From: Treponema sp.
GTDB lineage: Bacteria > Spirochaetota > Spirochaetia > Treponematales > Treponemataceae
Reading direction: 5' to 3'
Length of the DNA: 17,036 bases
Assembly (NCBI GenBank): GCA_004554075.1
Contig: SFOB01000051.1
Location: 1-17,036 of the forward strand
The position numbers and the translations under genes were made by a program. Shown piece after piece: positions 1 through 6,775 of this stretch. Under the pieces are notes generated by a model, which saw only the letters and a list, made by a program, of their open reading frames with translations, was not told the DNA's origin and did not search any database. The stretch's first letter is position 1; each line of letters starts with the position of its first letter.

Positions 1-2224
1 GTGTAGTCGGGCGTTCGGTTTTTCTGGGCGTGGCGTGGCTTGTAAGGTTTTTTAGGGTGTGGGTAAACAAACTTTGCGCCGTGTAGGTTTTGGCGGTTTC
101 ATCAATTTCTAAGACGATTCCGCGACCAAGGATTCCGTGCTCAACGGTGTCGCCTTTGGCGAAGCCTGCGAGCTCGGATTTTTTTTGCAGCTTAGTCTGG
201 CTTTCCTGAACATAAAGCTTTGTTTTAGCAATCAGCTGCTGAGGAAGTTCTACTTCATAATTTAGCAGCGGCCGGTCAATGTCAAAAATAAAACGTGAAG
301 GATAACGTCCGCCTGTTACCTGAGAAAAGCCTTCTGCTTCTGTAAGATACAAAAGTTTCTGGGCACGCGTTACTGCTACAAAGGCAAGGCGGCGTTCTTC
401 TTCCATTGCTTCAAGGGTGTCTGTCTTTTTGCTTGGAAAAGTATTTTCGTTTAAGCCACTAATAAATACAACAGGGAACTCAAGACCTTTTGCTGTATGA
501 ACTGTCATAAGGCGGATTGCATTTTTTGTATTTGCTATATCAGCATTTGTATAAAGAGCGGCATGGGCAAGATAATTTTCAAGAGTGCATTCTTCACCAC
601 AAGAAGTTTCGTATTCGTAAATTGACTGTTTTAATTCTGCAAGATTATCAAGTCTTTCCTGGCTGCCTTCTGTTCTTAATGCAAGTTCATAACCGCTTTC
701 GTTCATTATATGACTGAAGACTTCTGAAATCTGACGGCCATGATATGTTGAAGAAAAACTTTCAATGAGGTCTATATATTTTTGTGCAGTTGTATTTGCA
801 AAAAGCGGGTCTCCAACCATAAGCTTGAGGGCATCGTAAAGAGAGCCTCCGTTAGCCTCAACAAACTCTTTAAGAGCCTTTATACGCCTTTCACCAACAT
901 TTCTTTTCGGCTGATTTACAGTACGAAGGAATGAAAGGTCATCTTTATATGCAATCATTCTGAGATATGAGAGGGCATCCTTTATTTCGGCACGGTCAAA
1001 AAAAGGAAGTCCTGAATTCAGGGTATAAGGAATCTTTTCACGCTGGAAAACTTCTTCTATTGGCCGGCTTACAAAGTGGGCACGATAGAGTATTGCAATG
1101 TCGCCGAGTTCATAATTGAGCCCGATAAGTTCCCGGATTTTTTTTGTGATGTATTCTGCTTCATCTTCTGCAGAAGCACCATGGTAGTAAGACGGGAGCG
1201 GGGTTTTAGGGGCAGCGCCCCTAGGAGAGGAGGTAGCGGAAGACCGCGAAGCGGGCTGAAGCGAGGGGGAGGCTTCCCCCTTTACTAAATCCTTTTTTAT
1301 TCTTCCTTTATTTTTTCCAATCAGGCTGTTAGCGACGGCTAATATTTGGGAAGTACTTCTGTAGTTTCTGTTCATCATGATTGTACGAACGCCAGGAAAC
1401 TTTTTATCAAACTCAAGAAGATAGCGGATGTCTGCACCACGCCAGGTATAAATTGTCTGGTCAGGATCGCCAACTACAAAGAGGTTATTATGATAAGGAC
1501 AGAGGGCCTTCATAAGCTCGTACTGTATAAGATCAATATCCTGAAACTCGTCTATCATTATGTATTCAAGGCGCTCCTGCCACTTCTGGCGGATTGCTTC
1601 ATTTGTCTGGAAAATATAAAGTACGAATTTGAGAAGGTCATTGTAATCAAGACCAAAGCACTTTTTTTCCTGATAGAGATAGCCGTAAAAGATAATGTCA
1701 TCGGCTTTTGTTGCAGCCATATACTTTTGATGAATCTGTTCGAGCGACATTGTAATGAGGTCTTCGTAATACTGAGGCTCCTTAAAAATCTTACGTATTT
1801 CTATCATGTCACGGGCATGGCTGAAAGTCATCTGGCGAAGGGTGAGACCGCGTTCTTCATAAATAATCTGGAGCATTGCGTTGATGTCTGAATTATCAAG
1901 AACAAGAAAACTTTTTGGATAAGACACTGCATTTGAATCTTCCTGAAGAACACTTACACAAAAGCCGTGGAAAGTAGAAACATAGCCTGTGTCATTATCA
2001 CCGGTAAGCTCTCGGATTCTTTTACGCATTTCTGCGGCAGCCTTATTTGTAAAGGTAACGCAGAGAATATGCGAAGGAAGAATTCCGATTTCGTTTACAA
2101 GATAGGCAAAACGCCAGGTGAGTGCACGGGTTTTTCCAGAACCTGCTCCGGCAATTACACGAACATAACCTTCGGTAGTTGTAACGGCCTGCCTTTGTTC
2201 CTCATTTAAATCATCCAGATTCAT
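1..2224 (-). CDS. pcrA: UvrD/PcrA/Rep-type ATP-dependent DNA helicase (3' end outside window)
   Basis: Superfamily 1A 3'-5' DNA helicase of the repair and replication-restart type. It begins at the ATG at 2224 (MNLDDLNEEQRQAV, the usual Q-motif start) and stays open to the window edge, giving at least 741 residues without a stop. Visible motifs: Walker A AGAGSGKT (residues about 25-32), motif Ia VTFTNKAAAEM (about 56-66), STFHGF, Walker B IDEFQDID (about 224-231), motif III GDPDQTIYTWRGA, motif IV NYRST (287-291), motif V VHTAKGLEFPVVF and motif VI AFVAVTRA. A basic, small Tudor-like C-terminal segment (VEHGILGRGIVLEI, about residue 690 on) is what PcrA/UvrD carry. Choosing PcrA over UvrD or Rep is a convention; the family is certain. 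Oddity: residues about 315-344 are a Ser/Pro/Ala-rich insertion encoded by a GC-rich palindromic element, between motif IV and the next conserved block. No Shine-Dalgarno precedes the ATG. Confidence 0.95.
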   Translation of the reverse strand, partial: MNLDDLNEEQRQAVTTTEGYVRVIAGAGSGKTRALTWRFAYLVNEIGILPSHILCVTFTNKAAAEMRKRIRELTGDNDTGYVSTFHGFCVSVLQEDSNAVSYPKSFLVLDNSDINAMLQIIYEERGLTLRQMTFSHARDMIEIRKIFKEPQYYEDLITMSLEQIHQKYMAATKADDIIFYGYLYQEKKCFGLDYNDLLKFVLYIFQTNEAIRQKWQERLEYIMIDEFQDIDLIQYELMKALCPYHNNLFVVGDPDQTIYTWRGADIRYLLEFDKKFPGVRTIMMNRNYRSTSQILAVANSLIGKNKGRIKKDLVKGEASPSLQPASRSSATSSPRGAAPKTPLPSYYHGASAEDEAEYITKKIRELIGLNYELGDIAILYRAHFVSRPIEEVFQREKIPYTLNSGLPFFDRAEIKDALSYLRMIAYKDDLSFLRTVNQPKRNVGERRIKALKEFVEANGGSLYDALKLMVGDPLFANTTAQKYIDLIESFSSTYHGRQISEVFSHIMNESGYELALRTEGSQERLDNLAELKQSIYEYETSCGEECTLENYLAHAALYTNADIANTKNAIRLMTVHTAKGLEFPVVFISGLNENTFPSKKTDTLEAMEEERRLAFVAVTRAQKLLYLTEAEGFSQVTGGRYPSRFIFDIDRPLLNYEVELPQQLIAKTKLYVQESQTKLQKKSELAGFAKGDTVEHGILGRGIVLEIDETAKTYTAQSLFTHTLKNLTSHATPRKTERPTT
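1193..1283. repeat. GC-rich palindromic element inserted in frame in the helicase gene
   Basis: About 90 bp with roughly 70% G+C (62 of 88 bases in 1193-1280 by hand count) inside an AT-rich gene. It contains three hairpins in a row: AGGGGC-AGC-GCCCCT (1208-1222), CCGC-GAA-GCGG (1244-1254) and AGGGGGA-GGCT-TCCCCCT (1264-1281). In the helicase frame it reads without stop as Ser/Pro/Ala/Arg-rich protein (about residues 315-344) at a point where PcrA/UvrD proteins have only a short linker. The opposite strand is also open in one frame. This is the architecture of dispersed palindromic elements that insert into coding genes, such as Rickettsia palindromic elements, but I cannot show other copies from this window. 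Exact borders are estimates. Confidence 0.75.
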
Positions 2225-2230
2225 AAAATA

Positions 2231-2236
2231 ATTATA
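2231..2236 (-). promoter_or_regulatory. -10-like hexamer for the helicase gene, possible leaderless start
   Basis: On the minus strand TATAAT ends 6 nt before the helicase ATG at 2224. No purine-rich Shine-Dalgarno lies between it and the ATG. The expected -35 position (about 2254-2259) reads TAGTCT, a poor match. If this is the -10 box, transcription would begin at or within a base or two of the ATG. Confidence 0.4.
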
Positions 2237-2257
2237 GGAGATTTTTGTAAAATAGAC

Positions 2258-2263
2258 TATAAT
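2258..2263 (+). promoter_or_regulatory. -10-like hexamer for the membrane protein gene, possible leaderless start
   Basis: TATAAT lies 6 nt upstream of the ATG at 2270. The only GGAG (2237-2240) is 29 nt from the ATG, too far to act as a ribosome-binding site. No convincing -35 is seen at the right spacing (about 2235-2240 reads TAGGAG). The geometry mirrors that of the divergent helicase gene. Confidence 0.4.
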
Positions 2264-2269
2264 ATAAAT

Positions 2270-2878
2270 ATGAAACGCAGCTGGAAAATCACATTATTTT
2301 GTATAGCATCTATTTTTTTAAATTTAATTGCCACCTTTTTAGTTTTTGACACTTTTAATATTCCTTTATTCTTTGATACAGTTTTTACCGTTGCAATAAT
2401 CTTTTATCTTGGCCTTATACCAGGACTTGCTGTTGGTATTCTTTTTAATATAGTTGATGCTGTTTTTAATTATTTAATACAGGGCTTTTTCTCACCAACA
2501 AATATGCTCTTTTCTTTATGTGGGGCTGCCATTGTTATTATCACATGGTCCTTTGCACGAAAAAAAGAAGAATTCAAAATCAGCGTTTCTGTAACGCTTC
2601 TTTATCTTCTTCTGATTTCTCTCCTTTCTTCTGCGGCTTCAATCCTTATTGGTGGAATTATTGATTTTATCCGTTTTTCATATTTTGATATTCCGGATTC
2701 AATGGCTCCAATCAAGCAGTTTACAGAAAGCTTTATGGCTCAAAAGTTTAGTCTTTTTGCATCCTGCATTCTTGGGCAAATTCCAATTTCACTTACAGAC
2801 AGACTTTTAACAACCTTTGCCGGTTATGGTGTTTATAAATTATGGGTAAAAATATTTGGTCCTTCGGAGGAGCTTTAA
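2270..2878 (+). CDS. Polytopic membrane protein, possible sensor partner of the adjacent kinase
   Basis: A 202-residue, very hydrophobic protein with about five or six membrane-spanning segments (around residues 6-26, 33-52, 55-72, 80-96, 105-128 and 155-175) and a short C-terminal tail. It has no catalytic motif I can name. Size and hydrophobic pattern are reminiscent of ECF-transporter S components and of integral-membrane sensory modules of the LytS/MASE type, but this is resemblance only. It ends 1 nt before the kinase start, and its last codons contain the kinase ribosome-binding site, so the two are almost certainly co-translated. Because the kinase has only one membrane segment and no recognisable input domain, this protein is a reasonable candidate for the signal-sensing part. 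The start ATG lacks a Shine-Dalgarno. Confidence 0.8.
   Translation: MKRSWKITLFCIASIFLNLIATFLVFDTFNIPLFFDTVFTVAIIFYLGLIPGLAVGILFNIVDAVFNYLIQGFFSPTNMLFSLCGAAIVIITWSFARKKEEFKISVSVTLLYLLLISLLSSAASILIGGIIDFIRFSYFDIPDSMAPIKQFTESFMAQKFSLFASCILGQIPISLTDRLLTTFAGYGVYKLWVKIFGPSEEL
2866..2872 (+). promoter_or_regulatory. Ribosome-binding site deciding the kinase start
   Basis: GGAGGAG lies 7 nt before the ATG at 2880. An in-frame ATG at 2856 lies inside the preceding gene and upstream of this site, so 2880 is the better start. Confidence 0.85.
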
Positions 2879-2879
2879 A

Positions 2880-3710
2880 ATGCTTAACGCAGAACAGGAA
2901 ATAGAAAAGCTTCAGGAAATCATACATCAATACACAACCTTTTTTATTGTTTTTGATATTGTATTTTTTGTAACAATTATTATTGTAATAATTTTTGCCA
3001 TTCAGATTTTAAAGTCTAGAAAAAAGCTTAAGAGCTCAAACCGCTATCTTCGTTTTACAATTAAAGGACAGGAAGAAGAAAGAGCCCGAATTGCCCGCGA
3101 GCTCCACGACACAATTGCACAGGATCTCAGGTACTGCAGAAATCTTTCTGAAAGAATTGAAGATAAAAATGATCCTGAACTTGGCTCTAAACTTTCAAAT
3201 ATGCTTGAACAGTCTCTTTCTTATGTAAGAAATATGAGTTACAACCTGGCTCCTCCGGATGTAATTAAAAATGACCTTGCTGCAAATGTTTTGAACCTTG
3301 CGCAAAATTTCCGCGAGCATTCAGATGTAGAATTCCGCCTAACAATTCCAGACCTTCTTGTTTCAAATTACTTGAGTGAAGAGCAGAATCTTAATCTTTA
3401 CAGAATCATTCAGGAAGCACTTTCCAATATAATTAAGCATGCAAAGGCTTCGGAAGTAACTCTACTTGTTCGTAATGAAAACGGAGACGAAGCAAAAGGC
3501 ATTTATATTTTTATTTCTGATGATGGAGTAGGCTTTGAACCTTCCCAGATAAAAGAGCGGGGAAGTGATGGAAATCACTTTGGCTTTGTTGGAATGAATG
3601 AAAGAGCCGAGCTGATTGGAGCAAAACTGCTTGTAGATTCGCATCCGGGAGAAGGTACCCAGATTACAGTTATTCTGGAAGCGCCTCCGGTATTTGTGAA
3701 AAAATCATAA
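2880..3710 (+). CDS. Sensor histidine kinase, NarL/DegS type (HisKA_3)
   Basis: A 276-residue histidine kinase. One membrane segment (about 18-43) follows a short N-terminal helix, with no periplasmic or PAS input domain. The dimerisation/phosphoacceptor helix carries ARIARELHDTIAQDL with H76 as the phosphorylated histidine, the form typical of the HisKA_3 family that pairs with LuxR-type regulators. The HATPase_c domain shows the N box (E179, N183 in QEALSNIIKHA), the G1 box DDGVGF (about 214-219) and the G2 region FGFVGMNERAELIGAKL. It autophosphorylates with ATP and should pass the phosphate to the response regulator 66 bp downstream. It is preceded without a gap by the polytopic membrane protein. 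No missing catalytic residues are seen. Confidence 0.93.
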   Translation: MLNAEQEIEKLQEIIHQYTTFFIVFDIVFFVTIIIVIIFAIQILKSRKKLKSSNRYLRFTIKGQEEERARIARELHDTIAQDLRYCRNLSERIEDKNDPELGSKLSNMLEQSLSYVRNMSYNLAPPDVIKNDLAANVLNLAQNFREHSDVEFRLTIPDLLVSNYLSEEQNLNLYRIIQEALSNIIKHAKASEVTLLVRNENGDEAKGIYIFISDDGVGFEPSQIKERGSDGNHFGFVGMNERAELIGAKLLVDSHPGEGTQITVILEAPPVFVKKS

Positions 3711-3776
3711 GTATTTGTGCGTATTTACTGATTACAAAACTTTTATAGATTATTAAAATGTTTTAAAGGTAAAATT

Positions 3777-4394
3777 ATGAAAGAAATACGTTTCTTTGTT
3801 GTTGAAGATCATTCTCTTACAAATCTTGGAATAAGACAGTTCTTTTCCGGAAAGCCAGAATATATTTGCAGTGGTTTTGCTTCTGATAAAGATGAGGCTA
3901 TAGAAAAACTTGAAGAGCTTTCTATAAAAAATTCCAGCCCTGACATTTTGATTCTTGATTTAAATCTTGGTGAATGCAGCGGACTTGATATTCTTAAAGT
4001 TGTAAAAGAAAAATACACTTCTACTAAAGTTGTTGTATATTCCATGTATACAAATCCAGGTATTCTGAGCCTTGCCCTTGATAACGGAGCTTTAGGTTTT
4101 GTTTCAAAAGACAGTATGGAAGGTGAACTCTTAAAGGCTGTAAATGAAGTTGTTCACGGCGGAAGTTATGTTCAGCAGAGCCTTGTTACATCCTTGTTTA
4201 CTTACAGAAGTCTTCTGGACAGTCTTACAAAACAGGAACAGAATATACTTAAAAAAATTATTGAACGTAAGCAGAATGAACAGATTGCCACAGAGCTTAA
4301 TCTTACTATAAGAAGTGTTGAAAATTATCTTTCACGCATTTATAGTAAAACAGGTTGCCGTGGCCATGAGGAATTAATCAAGAAATTCGGATAA
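3777..4394 (+). CDS. Response regulator, NarL/LuxR family
   Basis: A 205-residue two-domain regulator. The receiver domain has the acidic pair E10/D11 (VVEDHS), the phosphoacceptor D61 in ILILDLNLGE, a switch serine in VVVYSMY (S89) and the conserved K111 (FVSKDS). After a linker, a LuxR/GerE helix-turn-helix runs from about 145 to 205: LTKQEQNILKKIIE, then QIATELNLTIRSVENYLSRI, the recognition-helix portion. It is therefore a DNA-binding transcriptional regulator driven by the kinase upstream. AAAGG at about 3763-3767 sits at a usable distance from the ATG. Its target genes cannot be read from the sequence; autoregulation of the cluster is possible but no operator is evident. Confidence 0.94.
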   Translation: MKEIRFFVVEDHSLTNLGIRQFFSGKPEYICSGFASDKDEAIEKLEELSIKNSSPDILILDLNLGECSGLDILKVVKEKYTSTKVVVYSMYTNPGILSLALDNGALGFVSKDSMEGELLKAVNEVVHGGSYVQQSLVTSLFTYRSLLDSLTKQEQNILKKIIERKQNEQIATELNLTIRSVENYLSRIYSKTGCRGHEELIKKFG

Positions 4395-4397
4395 GTT

Positions 4398-4934
4398 ATG
4401 ATTAAGGGAAAAGCTGTTATTGATTTTTCTAAAAAATTCTCAAAATTATCAGAGGGAGCAAAAGACGAAATAAAGCTTCCTCAATCAAAAGAAAAACTTC
4501 TTCAGGAACAGATAATGCAGCAGGAAGAAGAAAGGGCAGAATCTCTTAAAAAACAATATCAGGATTTTCTTAATCCCCAGACAAAAGACCTTGAAGAAGA
4601 TGAGGAAGCTTTACTCAACTCTTATAATCTTTTTTGTAAGATAAATGAAATCGCTTTTGAATATGAAAATGCAAGGCTTCGTTCTACAGAGCTTGTAAGT
4701 TCAATCTGTAAAAAATCAGAATATACCCAGGGCCAAAGCTTTGCTTTTCTGCGCATCTGGTTTTTAAATACAGTAAAGGATTGTGAATATCTTCCTCAGC
4801 TCATTCAGGCAGAAAATGGAAACTTCTATTTAGACTTTATTTCCCGCGAGCTCTGGACTCCTGATTCTCTTGAAAAAGAGCTTTTGCAGTATTTAGAAGA
4901 GTCTCCTTCTGATTCATCTGTGGATCTTCAATAA
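4398..4934 (+). CDS. Unrecognised Glu-rich cytoplasmic protein
   Basis: A 178-residue protein that I do not recognise. It starts 3 nt after the response-regulator stop, so it is probably in the same transcript. There is no signal peptide or membrane segment. Residues about 20-70 are Lys/Glu/Gln-rich with a helical, coiled-coil-like pattern (KEKLLQEQIMQQEEERAESL). Residues about 75-165 look like a compact helical domain with aromatic residues (FAFLRIWFLNTVKDCEYLPQ). The last 33 codons overlap the 3' end of the convergent cca gene. The Shine-Dalgarno is weak. Its place behind a two-component pair suggests an accessory role in that pathway, but nothing in the sequence proves it. Confidence 0.8.
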   Translation: MIKGKAVIDFSKKFSKLSEGAKDEIKLPQSKEKLLQEQIMQQEEERAESLKKQYQDFLNPQTKDLEEDEEALLNSYNLFCKINEIAFEYENARLRSTELVSSICKKSEYTQGQSFAFLRIWFLNTVKDCEYLPQLIQAENGNFYLDFISRELWTPDSLEKELLQYLEESPSDSSVDLQ

Positions 4935-6288
4935 CACAATTTAAAAGCTCATTTAAAATATTACCCATTTCTTTTCCAGCAGGAATTCCAAGCTTTATAA
5001 GATCACTTCCATTCACCGCAAGAGTTTTTAGAGAAAGGGCAGTTTTCTTTTCCAGTTCCTTTTTCACACGGTCTTTAAGTTCAAGTAACAGCGTTATGCT
5101 TGCACTGTAACGAAGGTCAACTTTTTCGTTATACATTCCATACATATCTGCAAGCCTAAGATCATAAAGGTCTTCCATATATTCTGGTTTTACCCGGATT
5201 ATAAAACGCCTTACTGCTGCATCAGACCAGTTTGCTTCGTAATGGAACATATGCTCTTTAACAAGGTGACAAACATTGTTAATCATTTCATTAGAAAACT
5301 TAAGACGGATCATAAGCTGGCGGGTAATCTTTTCACCAAAGGCTTCATGATTGTAAAAAGTGATTGTTTCTATCTGCTTTTTACTGCCGTCGTTTTTATC
5401 TCCATCCAGCACATTTTCAGTCATTATTTTTTTTGCAGCAGGCTTTCCTATATCATGAAAAAGGGCAGCCAGCCTCACATTAAGTTTTTCTGCAGGCGCC
5501 CCATCACAGGCATAAAAGAGGTGATCTAAAACATCAAACTTATGAAAGGCTCTGTAGTCACTTTGAATGCAGCCACGGCAAACCTTGAACTCTGGAATAA
5601 ATATATCAAGAAGACCGGTTTCTTCCAGCAGCTTCATCCCCACAGAAGGACGGCTTGATGCCATGATTTTTTCAAACTCATCGCGGAAGCGTTCTATGGA
5701 AATTGAAGCAACTTTACCCTGAATTTCTTTCTTGAAAATTTCTGAATATGTATCTTTTTCTATACTAAAACCAAGCTTAGAAGCAAACCTCAAGGCTCTT
5801 ACAGGGCGAAGACCGTCTTCCATAAAGCGTTCATGGGCATTTCCCACAGTGCGGATAAGTTTATTTTTTATATCTTCCTGGCCCCCGTAAGGATCTACAA
5901 CCGCGCCGTCTTCCAGAGAAGCCGCAATGGCATTCATGGTAAAATCACGGCGGGCAAGGTCTTCTTCAATTGTTGCAGCATAATTTACACTGTCAGGGTG
6001 GCGGCCATCTGAATATCCGCTTTCCGTACGGAAGGTTGTAACTTCAATTTCATTGCCTTTGTAATGAACGGTAACCGTTCCGTGTTCAATTCCAGTTGGT
6101 ACTACAAACTTAAAAAGCTTAATTACATCCTGCGGAGTAGCATTGGTTGCCACATCCCAGTCGTGGGCAGGCACCTTCATTATCATGTCACGAACCGCGC
6201 CGCCAACCAGATAAGCCTTAAAACCAGAAGCTGCAAAGACTTTTCCAAAATCAACCAGTAAATCCGGAAGCTTTATTTTCTTAATCAT
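4837..6288 (-). CDS. cca: CCA tRNA nucleotidyltransferase / poly(A) polymerase family with HD domain
   Basis: A 483-residue class II nucleotidyltransferase that adds or repairs the 3' CCA of tRNA from CTP and ATP. The head domain shows YLVGGAVRD (about 26-34), the metal-binding DWD (43-45), RRDFTMNA (about 113-120) and the neck motif EDGLRPVRALRFASKLGF (about 157-174). An HD phosphohydrolase signature LAALFHDIGKPAAKK follows (HD at 278-279), as in CCA enzymes with 2',3'-cyclic phosphodiesterase/phosphatase-type HD domains. Sequence alone does not fully separate CCA-adding from poly(A) polymerase activity. Both tRNA genes in this window lack an encoded CCA, so the organism needs such an enzyme. 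GGAGG 6 nt upstream and an ATGA overlap with the preceding gene define the start. Confidence 0.92.
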   Translation of the reverse strand: MIKKIKLPDLLVDFGKVFAASGFKAYLVGGAVRDMIMKVPAHDWDVATNATPQDVIKLFKFVVPTGIEHGTVTVHYKGNEIEVTTFRTESGYSDGRHPDSVNYAATIEEDLARRDFTMNAIAASLEDGAVVDPYGGQEDIKNKLIRTVGNAHERFMEDGLRPVRALRFASKLGFSIEKDTYSEIFKKEIQGKVASISIERFRDEFEKIMASSRPSVGMKLLEETGLLDIFIPEFKVCRGCIQSDYRAFHKFDVLDHLFYACDGAPAEKLNVRLAALFHDIGKPAAKKIMTENVLDGDKNDGSKKQIETITFYNHEAFGEKITRQLMIRLKFSNEMINNVCHLVKEHMFHYEANWSDAAVRRFIIRVKPEYMEDLYDLRLADMYGMYNEKVDLRYSASITLLLELKDRVKKELEKKTALSLKTLAVNGSDLIKLGIPAGKEMGNILNELLNCVIEDPQMNQKETLLNTAKALFQENQESRARGK

Positions 6289-6659
6289 TTAATTCCTCCG
6301 GAAATATAACTTATGATATTAGATGTGCCTGTACAGAAAATGCAGAAAAGGGCAGAAAGAATTAAAGCAATCATATTAATAATATTTTTTACTTTCTGTT
6401 TTTCTGTAAAAATTTTAATGCCGGTTTCAATTGTAAGCACAATGGAAAAAAGGCTGTTGAAAATTGCAATGTATGAAAGAATGGATAAAATCCACTGCTG
6501 ATTTTCATCCTGAAAGCCCTGATAATTACCAATGATATAGAGAGTTATAAGGATTATACAAAAAGCTGTAATTGCAAGATTCAGAGTCATGGAAACCTTG
6601 TAGGTAAGGGTATTTGAGAATATCTTTTTTGAATATTTGAATCTTGTTTTGTTTTTCAT
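6285..6659 (-). CDS. Small membrane protein of unknown function, coupled to cca
   Basis: A protein of about 124 residues with three or four hydrophobic segments (in 6659 numbering about 24-44, 57-78 and 93-115) separated by short Lys/Glu-rich loops. I recognise no family. Its stop overlaps the cca ATG in an ATGA arrangement, with the cca ribosome-binding site inside its last codons, so the two are translationally coupled. The start is uncertain. An in-frame ATG at 6749 would add 30 non-hydrophobic residues and would overlap the divergent promoter at 6715-6744. The ATG at 6659 gives a typical MKNK start. Neither has a good Shine-Dalgarno. Confidence 0.65.
   Translation of the reverse strand: MKNKTRFKYSKKIFSNTLTYKVSMTLNLAITAFCIILITLYIIGNYQGFQDENQQWILSILSYIAIFNSLFSIVLTIETGIKIFTEKQKVKNIINMIALILSALFCIFCTGTSNIISYISGGIK
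6295..6299 (-). promoter_or_regulatory. Ribosome-binding site of cca
   Basis: GGAGG on the minus strand, 6 nt before the cca ATG at 6288 and inside the end of the upstream membrane protein gene. It supports both the start choice and coupling. Confidence 0.8.
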
Positions 6660-6714
6660 GCTGCAAATGTTATTAAAATCTTCCCGGCAGGCAAAAATCC
6701 CAGTCTGACCATAC

Positions 6715-6744
6715 TTGAAGACTGCCGTATACAACTGATATAAT
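6715..6744 (+). promoter_or_regulatory. Predicted sigma-70 promoter for the 6776 operon
   Basis: TTGAAG (6715-6720), an 18-nt spacer and a perfect TATAAT (6739-6744). The ATG at 6776 is 31 nt downstream of the -10. The element lies in the divergent intergenic region, so it should drive the SPFH-like and chorismate mutase genes. Confidence 0.55.
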
Positions 6745-6775
6745 ATCATATTATTGATTATTCGGGTACAAGTCT

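Noticed and set aside
1193..1283. Element read as a terminator or RNA gene on the plus strand
   Set aside because: The hairpins lack a T-run, the element is inside an intact coding frame on the minus strand, and no RNA family is recognised. A repeat insertion explains it better.
1346..1891. Long plus-strand open frame of 181 codons
   Set aside because: It lies antisense to the core motifs of the helicase (Walker B, GDPDQT), has no ribosome-binding site and its product matches nothing. It is a shadow of the minus-strand gene.
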